Below, piece after piece: positions 45,490 to 53,680 of a stretch of 64,000 nt of DNA. The position numbers were made by a program, and so were the translations under genes. The notes below the pieces were generated by a model. That model saw only the letters and a program-made list of their open reading frames with translations. It did not search any database and was not told where the DNA came from. How positions within the stretch are numbered: position 1 is the stretch's first letter; each line of letters begins with the position of its first letter. The stretch covers positions 4,471,501-4,535,500 of the forward strand of contig NZ_JAOVZQ010000001.1 in NCBI RefSeq assembly GCF_026619435.1, read 5' to 3'. The DNA comes from Hoeflea ulvae. GTDB lineage: Bacteria; Pseudomonadota; Alphaproteobacteria; Rhizobiales; Rhizobiaceae.

Positions 45490-46252
45490 GCAGCTCCAGC
45501 GCCGCCTGGTGCAGCTCGGGCGAGCCGCTGGCGACAATGCTGCCGCCATGTTCGGGGCGATCGCCGCTCCAGGTCGTCATCACCCCGCCTGCCTGCTCGA
45601 CCAGCGAAATCAGCCCGCCGACATCATAGGCCTTGAGCCCGGACTCCACCACCAGATCGATATGTCCGGCAGCAACCATGGCATAGGCGTAGCAATCGCA
45701 GCCATAGCGGGCGAGCTGAACGGCATCTTCCACCCGCTTGTAGGCCGGCTCCAGATCGGCGGGGAAAATCGCGGGCGACGTGGTCATCATGGTCGCCTGG
45801 CTCAGCGGAACCCCCTTGCGGGTCTGCATCCGCGTTGACTTGCCATTGCGCCAGACGAAGGCGCCGTCGGGTGAGCCGATGAATCTCTCGCCGGTGAAGG
45901 GCTGGTCCATCATGCCCATCACCGCCCGTCCCTTGTGATAGAGCCCCACCAGCGTGCCCCAGACCGGCAAACCGGAAATGAAGGCGCGGGTGCCGTCGAT
46001 CGGATCGATCACCCAGACATAATCCCGGTCCAGGCCGATATCGTCCTGCTCTTCGCCGAGAATTCCGTGGTCAGGATAACGTTCGGTGATCACCTGCCGG
46101 ATGGCTTTTTCGGCCTCGCGGTCAGCCTCTGTGACCGGATCAAATCCGCCGACATGCTTGTTGTCGACGGTGACGGCCATGCGAAAACGGGGAAGCGTTT
46201 GCGTCGCCGCGGCTTCGGCGATGGTGTCGAAAAAGGCAATTTCAGGAAGCAC
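45473..46252 (-). CDS. hisN: Histidinol-phosphatase, inositol monophosphatase fold
   Basis: 259 residues. The metal-binding motifs are present: GGFDPVTEADREAE, GILGEEQDDIG, WVIDPIDGTRAFISG and SGLKAYDVGGLISLVEQAGG. The 'DGTRAF' plus 'LPVWGTLVGL' form is typical of HisN-type histidinol phosphatases in actinobacteria and rhizobia, the last phosphatase step of histidine synthesis. A GTG start at 46252 is chosen because GGAG is 6 bases upstream and homologs start with LP..AFF; the frame runs open upstream to 46429 without a good start. Confidence 0.88.
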   Translation of the reverse strand: MLPEIAFFDTIAEAAATQTLPRFRMAVTVDNKHVGGFDPVTEADREAEKAIRQVITERYPDHGILGEEQDDIGLDRDYVWVIDPIDGTRAFISGLPVWGTLVGLYHKGRAVMGMMDQPFTGERFIGSPDGAFVWRNGKSTRMQTRKGVPLSQATMMTTSPAIFPADLEPAYKRVEDAVQLARYGCDCYAYAMVAAGHIDLVVESGLKAYDVGGLISLVEQAGGVMTTWSGDRPEHGGSIVASGSPELHQAALELLNRAG

Positions 46253-46400
46253 AGCGAACTCCGGACTGGGACAGGATTGGGGGCGGGGCAAGGGATCCGT
46301 TTTTACGCATCTGTCCTGACCCGGGCCGGTATGAAAAGCAAGTGCGGCAAGCAAAGGCTCGACGGACTCTTCGCACATGCAAAATAATTCTTCGGCACAA

Positions 46401-46429
46401 TTGACTTTTGTGCAATGCAGCATTAACAA
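46401..46429 (+). promoter_or_regulatory. Promoter of the MmgR-like sRNA
   Basis: TTGACT (46401-46406) and TAACAA (46424-46429) are exactly 17 bases apart. No protein gene begins downstream on this strand, but an intrinsic terminator lies 60-75 bases on. Confidence 0.7.
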
Positions 46430-46435
46430 TTACTG

Positions 46436-46512
46436 ACAGTCTTTTGACTGCAAATGCCCTCCTTGGGCGTTTCCTCCCTAGATTTTGCCGCGCCTCGTGC
46501 GCGGTTTTTTTT
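46436..46512 (+). ncRNA. mmgR: MmgR/suhB-type trans-acting sRNA (alpha-r8 family)
   Basis: A free-standing ~76-base transcript unit lies between convergent-or-divergent minus-strand genes: promoter, a core with the CCCTCC..TTGGGCG..TTCCTCCC block (46458-46480), and a perfect terminator stem CCGCGC/GCGCGG (46488-46504) followed by eight T. I recognise the TTGGGCGTTTCCTCCC core as the suhB RNA motif (MmgR of Sinorhizobium), which controls polyhydroxybutyrate granules and sits beside a hisN-like gene there too. Hfq probably binds the U tail. Confidence 0.8.
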
Positions 46513-46533
46513 GGTCTTGCATCCCGGGATCAG

Positions 46534-47454
46534 CTATTCGGCGGCAAGGCGGTCATCACCGAGATCTTCGCGCACATGCGCCATCATCTCGCCGGCAAAC
46601 TCGCCCAGATCGGCTTTCAGCAGGTCGAAGCCAGCGGTCTTCTCGAGCGTATCCTCATTGACATAGAGTCCGCGGTTGATCTCGATCTGCAGCGCATGCA
46701 GGCCCCGCGCCGGCCGGCCGTAATGCTCGGTGATGAACCCGCCGGCATAGGGCTTGTTGCGCACCACATTGTAGCCGAGGCTCGACAGGATCGACACCGC
46801 GGCGTGCGAGAGATCATGGGCGGCGCTGACGCCGTAACGGTCGCCGATGATCATGTCCGGCCGCCGGTTGCCGCCGGCCACGCGGATATTGGCCGGCATC
46901 GAATGGCAATCGATCAGGATCGCCTTGCCGAACTGGACATGGGTCTGGGCAATCATCCGGCGCAAGGTGGCGTGGTAGGGCCGGTACACCCGCTCGATGC
47001 GCGAGAGCCCCTCCTCCACGCTGAGCCGTCCCCGGTAGATATCCATGTTTTCGGCCACCAGCCGCGGAATCGTGCCAAGCCCCCCGGCCACCCGCATCGA
47101 GCCGATATTGGCAAATGACGGCAAGGTGCCGTCAAACATGCGCGGATCGAGCTCATAGGGTTCGCGGTTGACGTCGAGCCAGGCCCGCGGAAACTGCGCC
47201 GCCAGCAGCGGCGCCCCCAGCTGGATCACCCCGGCAAACAGTTCATCGACATAATGGTCCTCGGACCGCCGGATCGAAGTCCGGTCAAGCCGCGACATCG
47301 CCAGAAACGCGTCCGGATAGACCCGCCCCGAATGCGGCGAATTGAACACGAAAGGCTCGGTCTGTTGCATCGGGCGGCGAATCTCGAAGGGCGCAACAGC
47401 GTGCGAAACTGTGTCTGGCGCGTTGTTCGCACCCGGCATATCAGCTTCGCGCAT
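46534..47454 (-). CDS. N-formylglutamate amidohydrolase family protein (copy 2)
   Basis: 306 residues. It carries FVFNSPHSGRVYP, RRSEDHYVDELF, PRAWLDVNREPYELDPRMF, YRPYHATLRRMI, AILIDCHSMP, and the late ALQIEINRGLYV, the FGase (HutG) signature set with metal-binding His, Asp and Glu. It should hydrolyse N-formylglutamate or a similar N-acyl amino acid. It is only distantly like copy 1 at 10892-11674. The start at 47454 has AGGGAAAG just upstream. It converges on the sRNA terminator and diverges from cpdR. Confidence 0.9.
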   Translation of the reverse strand: MREADMPGANNAPDTVSHAVAPFEIRRPMQQTEPFVFNSPHSGRVYPDAFLAMSRLDRTSIRRSEDHYVDELFAGVIQLGAPLLAAQFPRAWLDVNREPYELDPRMFDGTLPSFANIGSMRVAGGLGTIPRLVAENMDIYRGRLSVEEGLSRIERVYRPYHATLRRMIAQTHVQFGKAILIDCHSMPANIRVAGGNRRPDMIIGDRYGVSAAHDLSHAAVSILSSLGYNVVRNKPYAGGFITEHYGRPARGLHALQIEINRGLYVNEDTLEKTAGFDLLKADLGEFAGEMMAHVREDLGDDRLAAE

Positions 47455-47626
47455 ATCTTTCCCTTTGCTGCAACCGCTTGAATCACCATGCCATCTGCCT
47501 CCACAGCTGTCCAGTGCGTCACAACTTGACCGCAAAAGCGCCATCATTCACCTGATGTTTACCGGAATTGCACATAGATGACTCAGGCAGCGCTGCGAGC
47601 GCACGATGACAGGTTTGGAAAAAGAA

Positions 47627-47992
47627 ATGACGCCGAAGATCCTCCTCGCCGAAGATGACAACGACATGCGCCGGTTTCTGGTCAAGGCACTGGAAAAGGC
47701 CGGCTATGAAGTCCGATCCTTTGACAATGGCGCAAGCGCTTACGACCGGCTTCGTGAGGAACCCTTCAATTTGCTGCTGACCGACATCGTCATGCCGGAA
47801 ATGGACGGCATCGAGCTGGCGCGCCGCGCCACCGAACTTGACCCCGATCTCAAGGTCATGTTCATCACCGGCTTTGCCGCCGTGGCGCTCAATCCCGATT
47901 CCAAGGCGCCCCGGGATGCCAAGGTGCTGTCCAAGCCGTTCCATCTGCGCGACCTGGTCGACGAGGTCAACAAGATGATTCTCGCCGCCTGA
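47627..47992 (+). CDS. cpdR: Cell-cycle response regulator CpdR
   Basis: 121 residues, a single receiver domain with no output domain. LLAEDDNDMRRFLVKALEKAGY, acceptor D53 in LTDIVMPEMDGIELARRA, MFITGFAAVAL and VLSKPFHLRDLVDEVNKM are almost invariant in CpdR. Unphosphorylated CpdR helps ClpXP degrade CtrA and other cell-cycle proteins; the CckA-ChpT relay phosphorylates it. A single gene, followed by 211 bases that hold only the tRNA promoter. Confidence 0.95.
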   Translation: MTPKILLAEDDNDMRRFLVKALEKAGYEVRSFDNGASAYDRLREEPFNLLLTDIVMPEMDGIELARRATELDPDLKVMFITGFAAVALNPDSKAPRDAKVLSKPFHLRDLVDEVNKMILAA

Positions 47993-48160
47993 CGAACCGG
48001 CCGAACCTCGTTCCACCACCACCCCGCATGCCCCGTTTCCCGCGGGGATATACTGCTTTCCGATGCCGCTGACGCCGTTGCGACGCAGGCCGCGACGCCT
48101 CTCCGCGCCATCGCGCCGGCCAGCCCGCAAGGGGCATGAAAAAAACCGGTGGATTTCATG

Positions 48161-48189
48161 TTGACGCGACAGGGTATTGTGTGGTGTAT
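48161..48189 (+). promoter_or_regulatory. Promoter of tRNA-Val
   Basis: TTGACG (48161-48166) and GTGTAT (48184-48189) are 17 bases apart, and the tRNA begins 15 bases later. Confidence 0.6.
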
Positions 48190-48203
48190 GCGGCGCATCG
48201 GAT

Positions 48204-48278
48204 GGGCGTATAGCTCAGCGGGAGAGCACTACATTGACATTGTAGGGGTCACAGGTTCAATCCCTGTTACGCCCACCA
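48204..48278 (+). tRNA. tRNA-Val (GAC anticodon)
   Basis: A full cloverleaf is visible. Acceptor GGGCGTA (48204-48210) pairs with TACGCCC (48268-48274), the D stem is GCTC/GAGC, the anticodon stem CTACA/TGTAG encloses TTGACAT (anticodon GAC), and the T arm contains GGTTCAATCC. CCA is encoded at 48276-48278. The contractile injection operon begins 540 bases past its 3' end, and tRNA 3' ends are common integration sites. Confidence 0.97.
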
Positions 48279-48817
48279 TCCGATCCTCTCATTTCAATAG
48301 CCGACGCACACGCGCCTAGAACCGGCGTGATGTCTTGCGCGGTTCAGTCGCGCATTTCGGCCCCGCCCAAGGGCCGGGCGGCACGCTCAGCGCTAGGCCG
48401 ACGCTCCGGATTCCGCGGGAATCGCCTCGCGGCCCCATTCCCCCCGTTCCGCCATGCCCCCGATGCAGTTCAAGGCGCGGTCTGCAGCGGCAAGCCGAGC
48501 GAGGCACCGGCCTCAGGACTGACCCTATCAGAACAGATCCGTCGGCCCAAGGCAGGGCCCGCGCGACAACAGCGGCTGCAGCGCGGAAGCAACGCGCAGG
48601 GCTTCTCGCCCCCGTCCGCGCAACTAGTGCAGCGCAAAACAAGTCCTTAAAATGACTATTTCACACTACTTTGTTTGAATTCAGACATGTCGTTTTGAGA
48701 CAACCCATAGTTTCCGCGATTAAGAGAAAGCTAATATAAAGATAACAAGTCGAGATTTACAAACTATAATATTTGTTTAGTATTTCCTCCACGAGATGTC
48801 AGCTTGGGAGAAATAAT
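48279..48817. other. Gene-free junction between tRNA-Val and the injection-system operon
   Basis: 539 bases with no supported gene. The first ~370 bases are very GC-rich; the open frames there (about 48316-48655 on both strands) have Ala/Arg/Pro-rich composition and no recognisable domain. From about 48650 the sequence changes sharply to AT-rich with poly-A/T tracts up to the sheath start. No integrase and no second copy of the tRNA 3' end is visible in the window. A TGTC/GACA repeat (near 48689-48703) and a promoter (48756-48783) lie in the AT-rich part. Confidence 0.6.
48756..48783 (+). promoter_or_regulatory. Candidate promoter of the contractile injection operon
   Basis: TTTACA (48756-48761) and TAGTAT (48778-48783) are 16 bases apart, in an AT-rich tract. 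A start near 48790 leaves a short leader with GGGAG 7 bases before the sheath ATG. Confidence 0.45.
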
Positions 48818-50374
48818 ATGTCCATTGACGCGCCCGGTGTCGATATTCGTTACCCCACGGACGGACCACCACTAATTGCTGAGTTGAGCACCTCGGTTAC
48901 TGCCTTTGTCGGCCCGACCCGCGTCAAACCCGCCGGTTCCGGAGGCAACATGGTGGTGCAGAAAATCCGGAGCTCCGATGAGTTCCTGCAGTCCTTTGGC
49001 ACCCCGGGCGCCAATTACGGTCCGGTCTCCCTTTCCGGCACCGACAAGACCGACGTGGATTTGATGGGCCACAACATTCGCGGTTTCTTCGCCAATGGCG
49101 GATCGGAAGCCTATGTCATTTCGACGTCGGGCAACGGCGCTGCAACCGCTTCCCAGACCTATGCCTTTGACGGCGAGCCTCCGCTCAAGTTCAACGCAAT
49201 CGCGGCCTCCGGTGGGCTCTGGGGCAATCAGGTTAGCGTGAGGATCACCAATTCCGCGGCCGCCAACCGGGTAGATGTCGAAATAACCTCCACTCTCGCC
49301 GGAGATGACGGCGATGTGGTCCGCACCGAACGCTACACCGCGGTTGAGGCGACTGCCGCCTCGATGACGGCACTGGCCTCTCAATTCGTGACCTTTGTCG
49401 CAATCGCGGAGGATGAGGTCGTTGCCGGGGCGCGGACGCTGGATCTGACGGCTGCGGCTGCCGGGATAAGCTTCGATCTGACCGGTGGCGCCGATTCCGG
49501 CGCACCGGCCGCAGATGCCGTCAGCTCGGCGATTCCGGAACTCGAAAAGCTCGAGGATGTCAGCCTGATCGTTCTGCCCAACAATGCCTGGCGCAACACC
49601 GATCCGCTGACCGCCAATGATGACTATCTCTTGATGGTGTCCCATGCCGAGGAAATGCAGGACCGGCTGGTCCTGGTGCATGTCGATGATTCCGTCGCGA
49701 CCTTCGAGGCCAATGCTGCGGGCCTGCCGCTTTCCTCCTACATGGCCGCTTACTACCCCGCCGGCAAGATCGTGATCCCGCTGACAGGTGACGCGCTGTT
49801 GACGCAATCAAGCGGGCTGATCGGCCATGTCGCCGGAGTCTATGCCCGCTCAGACAACCAGATCGGCGCATGGCAAAGCCCGGCCGGATTGCAGGCCGAC
49901 TTACGGGCCGTCACCGAATTGAGCAAACCGCTCAACCGCAAACAGCAGGCGCCGATGAACCAGAACGGGGTCAACGCGCTGCGCATCGTCAACGGCATCC
50001 AGACCGTCTATGGCGCACGCACGCGCGATATTGGCGGCCTCTATCAATATGTTGCCGTGCGACGGACGGCCTTCCTCATCGGCGACAGCCTGAGAAGCGC
50101 GCTGCAGCGGGTTGTCTTCGCGCGCAACATCGAATCCACCTGGCAGAATGTGAAGACCGCGGTCAATGGCTTCCTGCGATCCCTGTTCAACCGGCAAGCA
50201 TTCCAGGGTGCGACGGCCGAGGAGGCCTATCAGGTACTCTGCGGCCTCGGCGAATCCATGACCCAGACCGACATCGACAATGGCAAGCTCATTGTCCGCG
50301 CCCGTTTCAAGGCCGCCAAACCCGCAGAGTTCATCACCGTTTCGATAGAGCAGATACTTCAGGGTGAGACCTGA
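48818..50374 (+). CDS. Contractile sheath protein (Afp2-4/Pvc2-like)
   Basis: 518 residues. It begins SIDAPGVDIRYPTDGPPLIAELSTSVTAFVGPT, the usual 'APGVYVEE..' sheath start leading into 'STSVTAFVG', and ends with the conserved handshake region YQYVAVRRTAFLIGDSLRSALQRVVF, STWQNVKTAVNGFLRSLF and LIVRARFKAAKPAEFITVSIEQIL. An insertion of about 180 residues in the middle forms the outer surface domain. It contracts around the tube on firing. The start at 48818 has GGGAG upstream. Only one sheath gene exists, while Afp and PVC clusters have two or three. Confidence 0.92.
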   Translation: MSIDAPGVDIRYPTDGPPLIAELSTSVTAFVGPTRVKPAGSGGNMVVQKIRSSDEFLQSFGTPGANYGPVSLSGTDKTDVDLMGHNIRGFFANGGSEAYVISTSGNGAATASQTYAFDGEPPLKFNAIAASGGLWGNQVSVRITNSAAANRVDVEITSTLAGDDGDVVRTERYTAVEATAASMTALASQFVTFVAIAEDEVVAGARTLDLTAAAAGISFDLTGGADSGAPAADAVSSAIPELEKLEDVSLIVLPNNAWRNTDPLTANDDYLLMVSHAEEMQDRLVLVHVDDSVATFEANAAGLPLSSYMAAYYPAGKIVIPLTGDALLTQSSGLIGHVAGVYARSDNQIGAWQSPAGLQADLRAVTELSKPLNRKQQAPMNQNGVNALRIVNGIQTVYGARTRDIGGLYQYVAVRRTAFLIGDSLRSALQRVVFARNIESTWQNVKTAVNGFLRSLFNRQAFQGATAEEAYQVLCGLGESMTQTDIDNGKLIVRARFKAAKPAEFITVSIEQILQGET

Positions 50375-50421
50375 TGAGTGCCATTTGCCGACACGACACC
50401 GCGCCCCAGGGAGATTGAGAC

Positions 50422-50925
50422 ATGGCTGAAATCGGACTCTTTGACCCGTTTCTCACATTCAAGTTCAAGCTGTATTTTGACGGGGGTGCCCAGCCTGTGG
50501 CCGGAATCCAGAAAGTGGGGCCCATCAAGCGCAAGACCGAAGCGATCATGTGGCGCGATGGCGCCCATCCGCACAATTCCCAATCGGCCATCCCCGGCGG
50601 CAGCACCTTTGAAACCATCGCATTCGAACAGGGTCTTGGCCTTGATGACGGGCGATTTGAGGACTGGGCGCTCTCTGTCTCTGACTGGAAGAACGGCGAC
50701 GGCGCTTTCAAGAAAGCCAATTACCGCCGGACATTGCGGATCGAGTTTCTCGACATGACCGGCCAGCTCGCCCAGACCACCGGAGGCAGGAAGCTCAATT
50801 ATGTTCTCGATGGTGCCTGGGTCTCCGAATACCAGGCGCTGCCCGAACTGGATTCCAAATCCATGAACACCATCGGAATCAGCTCGTTCACCGTGAACAT
50901 AGAGGGCTGGCATCGTCAGCAATAG
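50422..50925 (+). CDS. Inner tube protein (Afp1/5, T4 gp19-like)
   Basis: 167 residues. The pattern LFDPFLTFKFKLYFDGGAQPVAGIQKVGPIKRKTEAIMWRDG, GGSTFETIAFEQGLGLDD, FEDWALSVSDWKNG, YRRTLRIEFLDMTGQLA, WVSEYQALPELDSKSMNTIGISSFTVNIEGW fits the phage T4 gp19 / Hcp-like tube family. Hexamer rings would stack inside the sheath. The gene lies 47 bases after sheath with GAGA before its ATG. The other tube-like gene (55332) is probably the initiator rather than a second tube. Confidence 0.9.
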   Translation: MAEIGLFDPFLTFKFKLYFDGGAQPVAGIQKVGPIKRKTEAIMWRDGAHPHNSQSAIPGGSTFETIAFEQGLGLDDGRFEDWALSVSDWKNGDGAFKKANYRRTLRIEFLDMTGQLAQTTGGRKLNYVLDGAWVSEYQALPELDSKSMNTIGISSFTVNIEGWHRQQ

Positions 50926-50937
50926 GTGAGTGATAGC

Positions 50938-51735
50938 ATGAGGGCGGGCAGCAATATGGTTGGCGCATATCCGGAGCCCGCTCACAGCCATGTCCGGATC
51001 GACCTTCAGGCGCGTCTGGACTGCATCGCCGCCATGATCGCGGACGAAAACGCGGCCGCGAGAACCTCCAGACTGATTTCCGTCCTGTTTGAAGATATAG
51101 CGGAAAGCCAGGCCGACAGGCTTTCCTCGAACCAGAGGCAGGTGCGGCTGCTACAGAAAGCTCTGGAACTGGGCCGGTGGCCGGCGCATTTCGTCACAAC
51201 CTGCCGGCATTGCAAGGTTCTGTCCGATGTAACGGTCTCGCGGCAGGATTTTCAGGATTCGATCCAAAGCCAATGCCCTGCCTCCTGTCAGTTGACGCTC
51301 AACGGGCAGACGCTCACCTTCCGCGCCCCCACCGGCATCGAGGAAAAGACCGTGCTGGAGGACGCCGGCCTCGGCAGCGCCGCCTTGCTCGGCATCCTGC
51401 ATGTGCCGCGCGACGCATCGCCCGCGGCAAACGGGTGCGAGGATGGCGAAGCATTGCCGGCTGTATCCGATGAGGATGCCGACGCGCTGCTGGTGAAAAT
51501 CCTTGAAGAGTGCAGCCCCCCGGTCGGCGTTCTCAACCTCGATTGCCCCTCCTGCCAGAACCAGATCAGGTTCTGGTTCGACAGCATCGACTGGATTTCG
51601 CGTCATGTCTGGTCGGCCATCGACGAGGTGACTGTCCTGGCCCGGGCCTTCGGCTGGACGGAAGAAGCCATCTGCGCCCTGCCGCAATCGCGGCGTGAGC
51701 TTTATCTGAAAGAAGCGCGGGGGATGGTGCAATGA
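50938..51735 (+). CDS. Zinc-ribbon T4-baseplate/chaperone-like protein
   Basis: 265 residues. Two cysteine pairs, TCRHCKV and CPSCQN, with a further QCPASC, suggest a split zinc ribbon. The C-terminus (RHVWSAIDEVTVLARAFGWTEEAICALPQSRRELYLKEA) resembles the 'hY.WsE.EIlaLP..RR..YL' ending of T4 gp26/gp51 and tail chaperone proteins. So I propose a baseplate-assembly or chaperone role. The start at 50938 has AGGTGAG 7 bases upstream; a GTG at 50926 directly abuts the tube stop but has no such site. Confidence 0.6.
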   Translation: MRAGSNMVGAYPEPAHSHVRIDLQARLDCIAAMIADENAAARTSRLISVLFEDIAESQADRLSSNQRQVRLLQKALELGRWPAHFVTTCRHCKVLSDVTVSRQDFQDSIQSQCPASCQLTLNGQTLTFRAPTGIEEKTVLEDAGLGSAALLGILHVPRDASPAANGCEDGEALPAVSDEDADALLVKILEECSPPVGVLNLDCPSCQNQIRFWFDSIDWISRHVWSAIDEVTVLARAFGWTEEAICALPQSRRELYLKEARGMVQ

Positions 51736-52625
51736 GCGGCATGCACCTGTTCCGGGCAATCGCATCCCAGCGCCGCTTTGACGTGGATACAGCCATTCCC
51801 AAGCCGGGCGCGGGCATTCCCGAGAACCGGTTTGCCGCATCCGGAAACCCGGACGCGCTTCTGATCGTGGATGATTTCACTGAGCCGGAAGACCAGCCAT
51901 TGGCCCCGCAGGCGGACATGGACACTGCCGTTCACGGCACGGCGGACGGCATCAACGCACAGCTGGCGGACAACACGCGGAAAACCACGCCACTGGACTC
52001 AGAAAGGGACCTCACTCCCAGGACTGATGCCACGCGCGAGCCTCGGAATCACCGACCGGCTGCGCGCACCGTTGCACGAGATATTGCGGACGACGCGGAG
52101 CAAAACGCGTACCAGCCCGCCCAGGGTGGACCAGGCCGGACTGACGAGCCGGCGCCGGCCCTGCCCCGGATCGGCGACTTGGAACCGACCGAAACGCCGG
52201 GCACGCCCGGCAGCGACGTCATCCGTTTCCGCCGTCCGCAAACAATTCCGGAACAACCCGGTAGACAGCCTTCGATCGAGGAACGGGTGCTGCAGGAAAT
52301 GTCCCGGCTCTCGGGGCTGGAACAGGTCGAAGATAATGCTGCCCAGGATGTCTCCGGCTTTGACGGCTTTGTCGATCCGCCGCGGGCGCCGGTGCATGAT
52401 GTCCCGTCCGCCCCTGCGAGGGCGTCGGACACGCAACAGATGGCGTTTCCCGCGTCGGAAAAATTCGCCCCGTCCGGTTCCGCCGTGCAAGCCGCGCCGA
52501 GCCTTTCCATCGGCCGCATCACCATCAATGCCGAGACACCGCCGCCCCGGAAAACGCCGGAGCCGAAATCCCGGGCGCCGGATGTTGCAGGGCAGCTTCG
52601 CCGCGCCGGTCTGCAAAGGTTGTGA
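51732..52625 (+). CDS. Disordered protein with C-terminal IGRITI motif, injection-system cluster
   Basis: 297 residues, rich in Pro, Ala, Asp, Glu and Arg and lacking hydrophobic core for residues ~20-235, so probably mostly disordered. A short conserved-looking end (SLSIGRITINAETPPPRKTP, then VAGQLRRAGLQRL) resembles a motif I recall from other injection-system clusters at about this position, and the start of the 95-residue protein at 55048. It overlaps the previous gene by four bases. Role unknown; a tail-length, linker or effector-docking factor is possible. Confidence 0.6.
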   Translation: MSGMHLFRAIASQRRFDVDTAIPKPGAGIPENRFAASGNPDALLIVDDFTEPEDQPLAPQADMDTAVHGTADGINAQLADNTRKTTPLDSERDLTPRTDATREPRNHRPAARTVARDIADDAEQNAYQPAQGGPGRTDEPAPALPRIGDLEPTETPGTPGSDVIRFRRPQTIPEQPGRQPSIEERVLQEMSRLSGLEQVEDNAAQDVSGFDGFVDPPRAPVHDVPSAPARASDTQQMAFPASEKFAPSGSAVQAAPSLSIGRITINAETPPPRKTPEPKSRAPDVAGQLRRAGLQRL

Positions 52626-52628
52626 CCG

Positions 52629-53678
52629 GTGGCTTTCGCACCCAGCCATTTCGTAGATGTCATGGGCCGCATGCGGCAGGTGCTGATTGATGAGCTCGCA
52701 CCGCACATTCCCGATGTCCAGGTGGAAGTCGGATACCCGGCACAGTTCAAGGTCGGCTCTCGCCCGCTCATCACGCTGTTTCTCTACCGCATCGAGCGCG
52801 TTGGACAGGCGGTCGCGCCGGATCCCGGCCTGCCTGTGGGTCTGGCGCTGCACGTGCTGTTGACCGCAATGTCTCCGCCCATTGCCGGAAACGCCAGCAT
52901 CGAGACCATCGGCATGCAGGAACTGAAAATCCTTGCCCTGGCTGCCCGGGTCTTTGGCGGGGATTATGATCTCGGATCCGTTCCGATCGCCGATGTGCCG
53001 GAGATCGGCCTGCTCGCGAAGATGCGGCCCGAAGATCTGCACGCGAAAGTGTCGCTGCAGAATCTCGACAATGAGGACATCAATCACATCTGGATGACCC
53101 AGACCGACACACCCTATCGCACCTCGATCGGCTACACCGTGCGTTACGGCCTGCTCACGCCATTTCATGCGCCGGATGAAGGGCCGCAGGTTCTGTCGGT
53201 CGAGCAGGACATGCAGGCCTATGACACAGCCGCCACGCTGCCGCTGCCGACTGATCCCGCCGAAAGCGTCCCGCTGACCCGTGTCTCCACCATCAACGGA
53301 GCCTTCATGCTGCTTGATAACGGCAAACTGGCGACCTCGACGACGGTTGAGCGGGACACCGACGAGACCACCGACATAGACCTTTCCCTCATCACCAGTG
53401 CGCATGATGCCATGCCGGTGGCGCTGGAGCTGGATGTGCTCGGCGCCGACAATGTCTGGGCGGAAGATGACGAGGACAAGCTGTCTCTGGCCCTGGTCAA
53501 CGCGGTTGCAGCCCGTGATCTGCCGCCGGATCTCGCCGATGCGGCTGTCAGCGCCACGATATCTCCCTCGGGGACCGACACCGGGTTTCGCATCCGCGCA
53601 GCCCGGCAGGATGGCGCCGCCTTGCCATTGTTTCCTTCAATCGTTGTCTTGGTGGACCGCCCGCCCGGGGAGGCGTGA
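52629..53678 (+). CDS. DUF4255 (Pvc16/Afp16-like) tail terminator/cap protein
   Basis: 349 residues from a GTG start. Residues 1-190 match DUF4255: VMGRMRQVLIDELAPHIPDVQVEVGYPAQF, PLITLFLYRIERVG, LALHVLLTAMSPP, and TQTDTPYRTSIGYTVRYGLL. The C-terminal ~130 residues (SATISPSGTDTGFRIRAARQDG) look like an added beta domain. In Afp/PVC, this protein caps the tube and sheath at their far end. It overlaps the ATPase gene through GTGA. Confidence 0.88.
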   Translation: MAFAPSHFVDVMGRMRQVLIDELAPHIPDVQVEVGYPAQFKVGSRPLITLFLYRIERVGQAVAPDPGLPVGLALHVLLTAMSPPIAGNASIETIGMQELKILALAARVFGGDYDLGSVPIADVPEIGLLAKMRPEDLHAKVSLQNLDNEDINHIWMTQTDTPYRTSIGYTVRYGLLTPFHAPDEGPQVLSVEQDMQAYDTAATLPLPTDPAESVPLTRVSTINGAFMLLDNGKLATSTTVERDTDETTDIDLSLITSAHDAMPVALELDVLGADNVWAEDDEDKLSLALVNAVAARDLPPDLADAAVSATISPSGTDTGFRIRAARQDGAALPLFPSIVVLVDRPPGEA

Positions 53679-53680
53679 CC

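Noticed and set aside
48316..48655. Overlapping ~106-108 codon frames on both strands after the tRNA
   Set aside because: No start signal or known domain, and Ala/Arg/Pro-rich translation in all frames. Treated as non-coding or decayed sequence.
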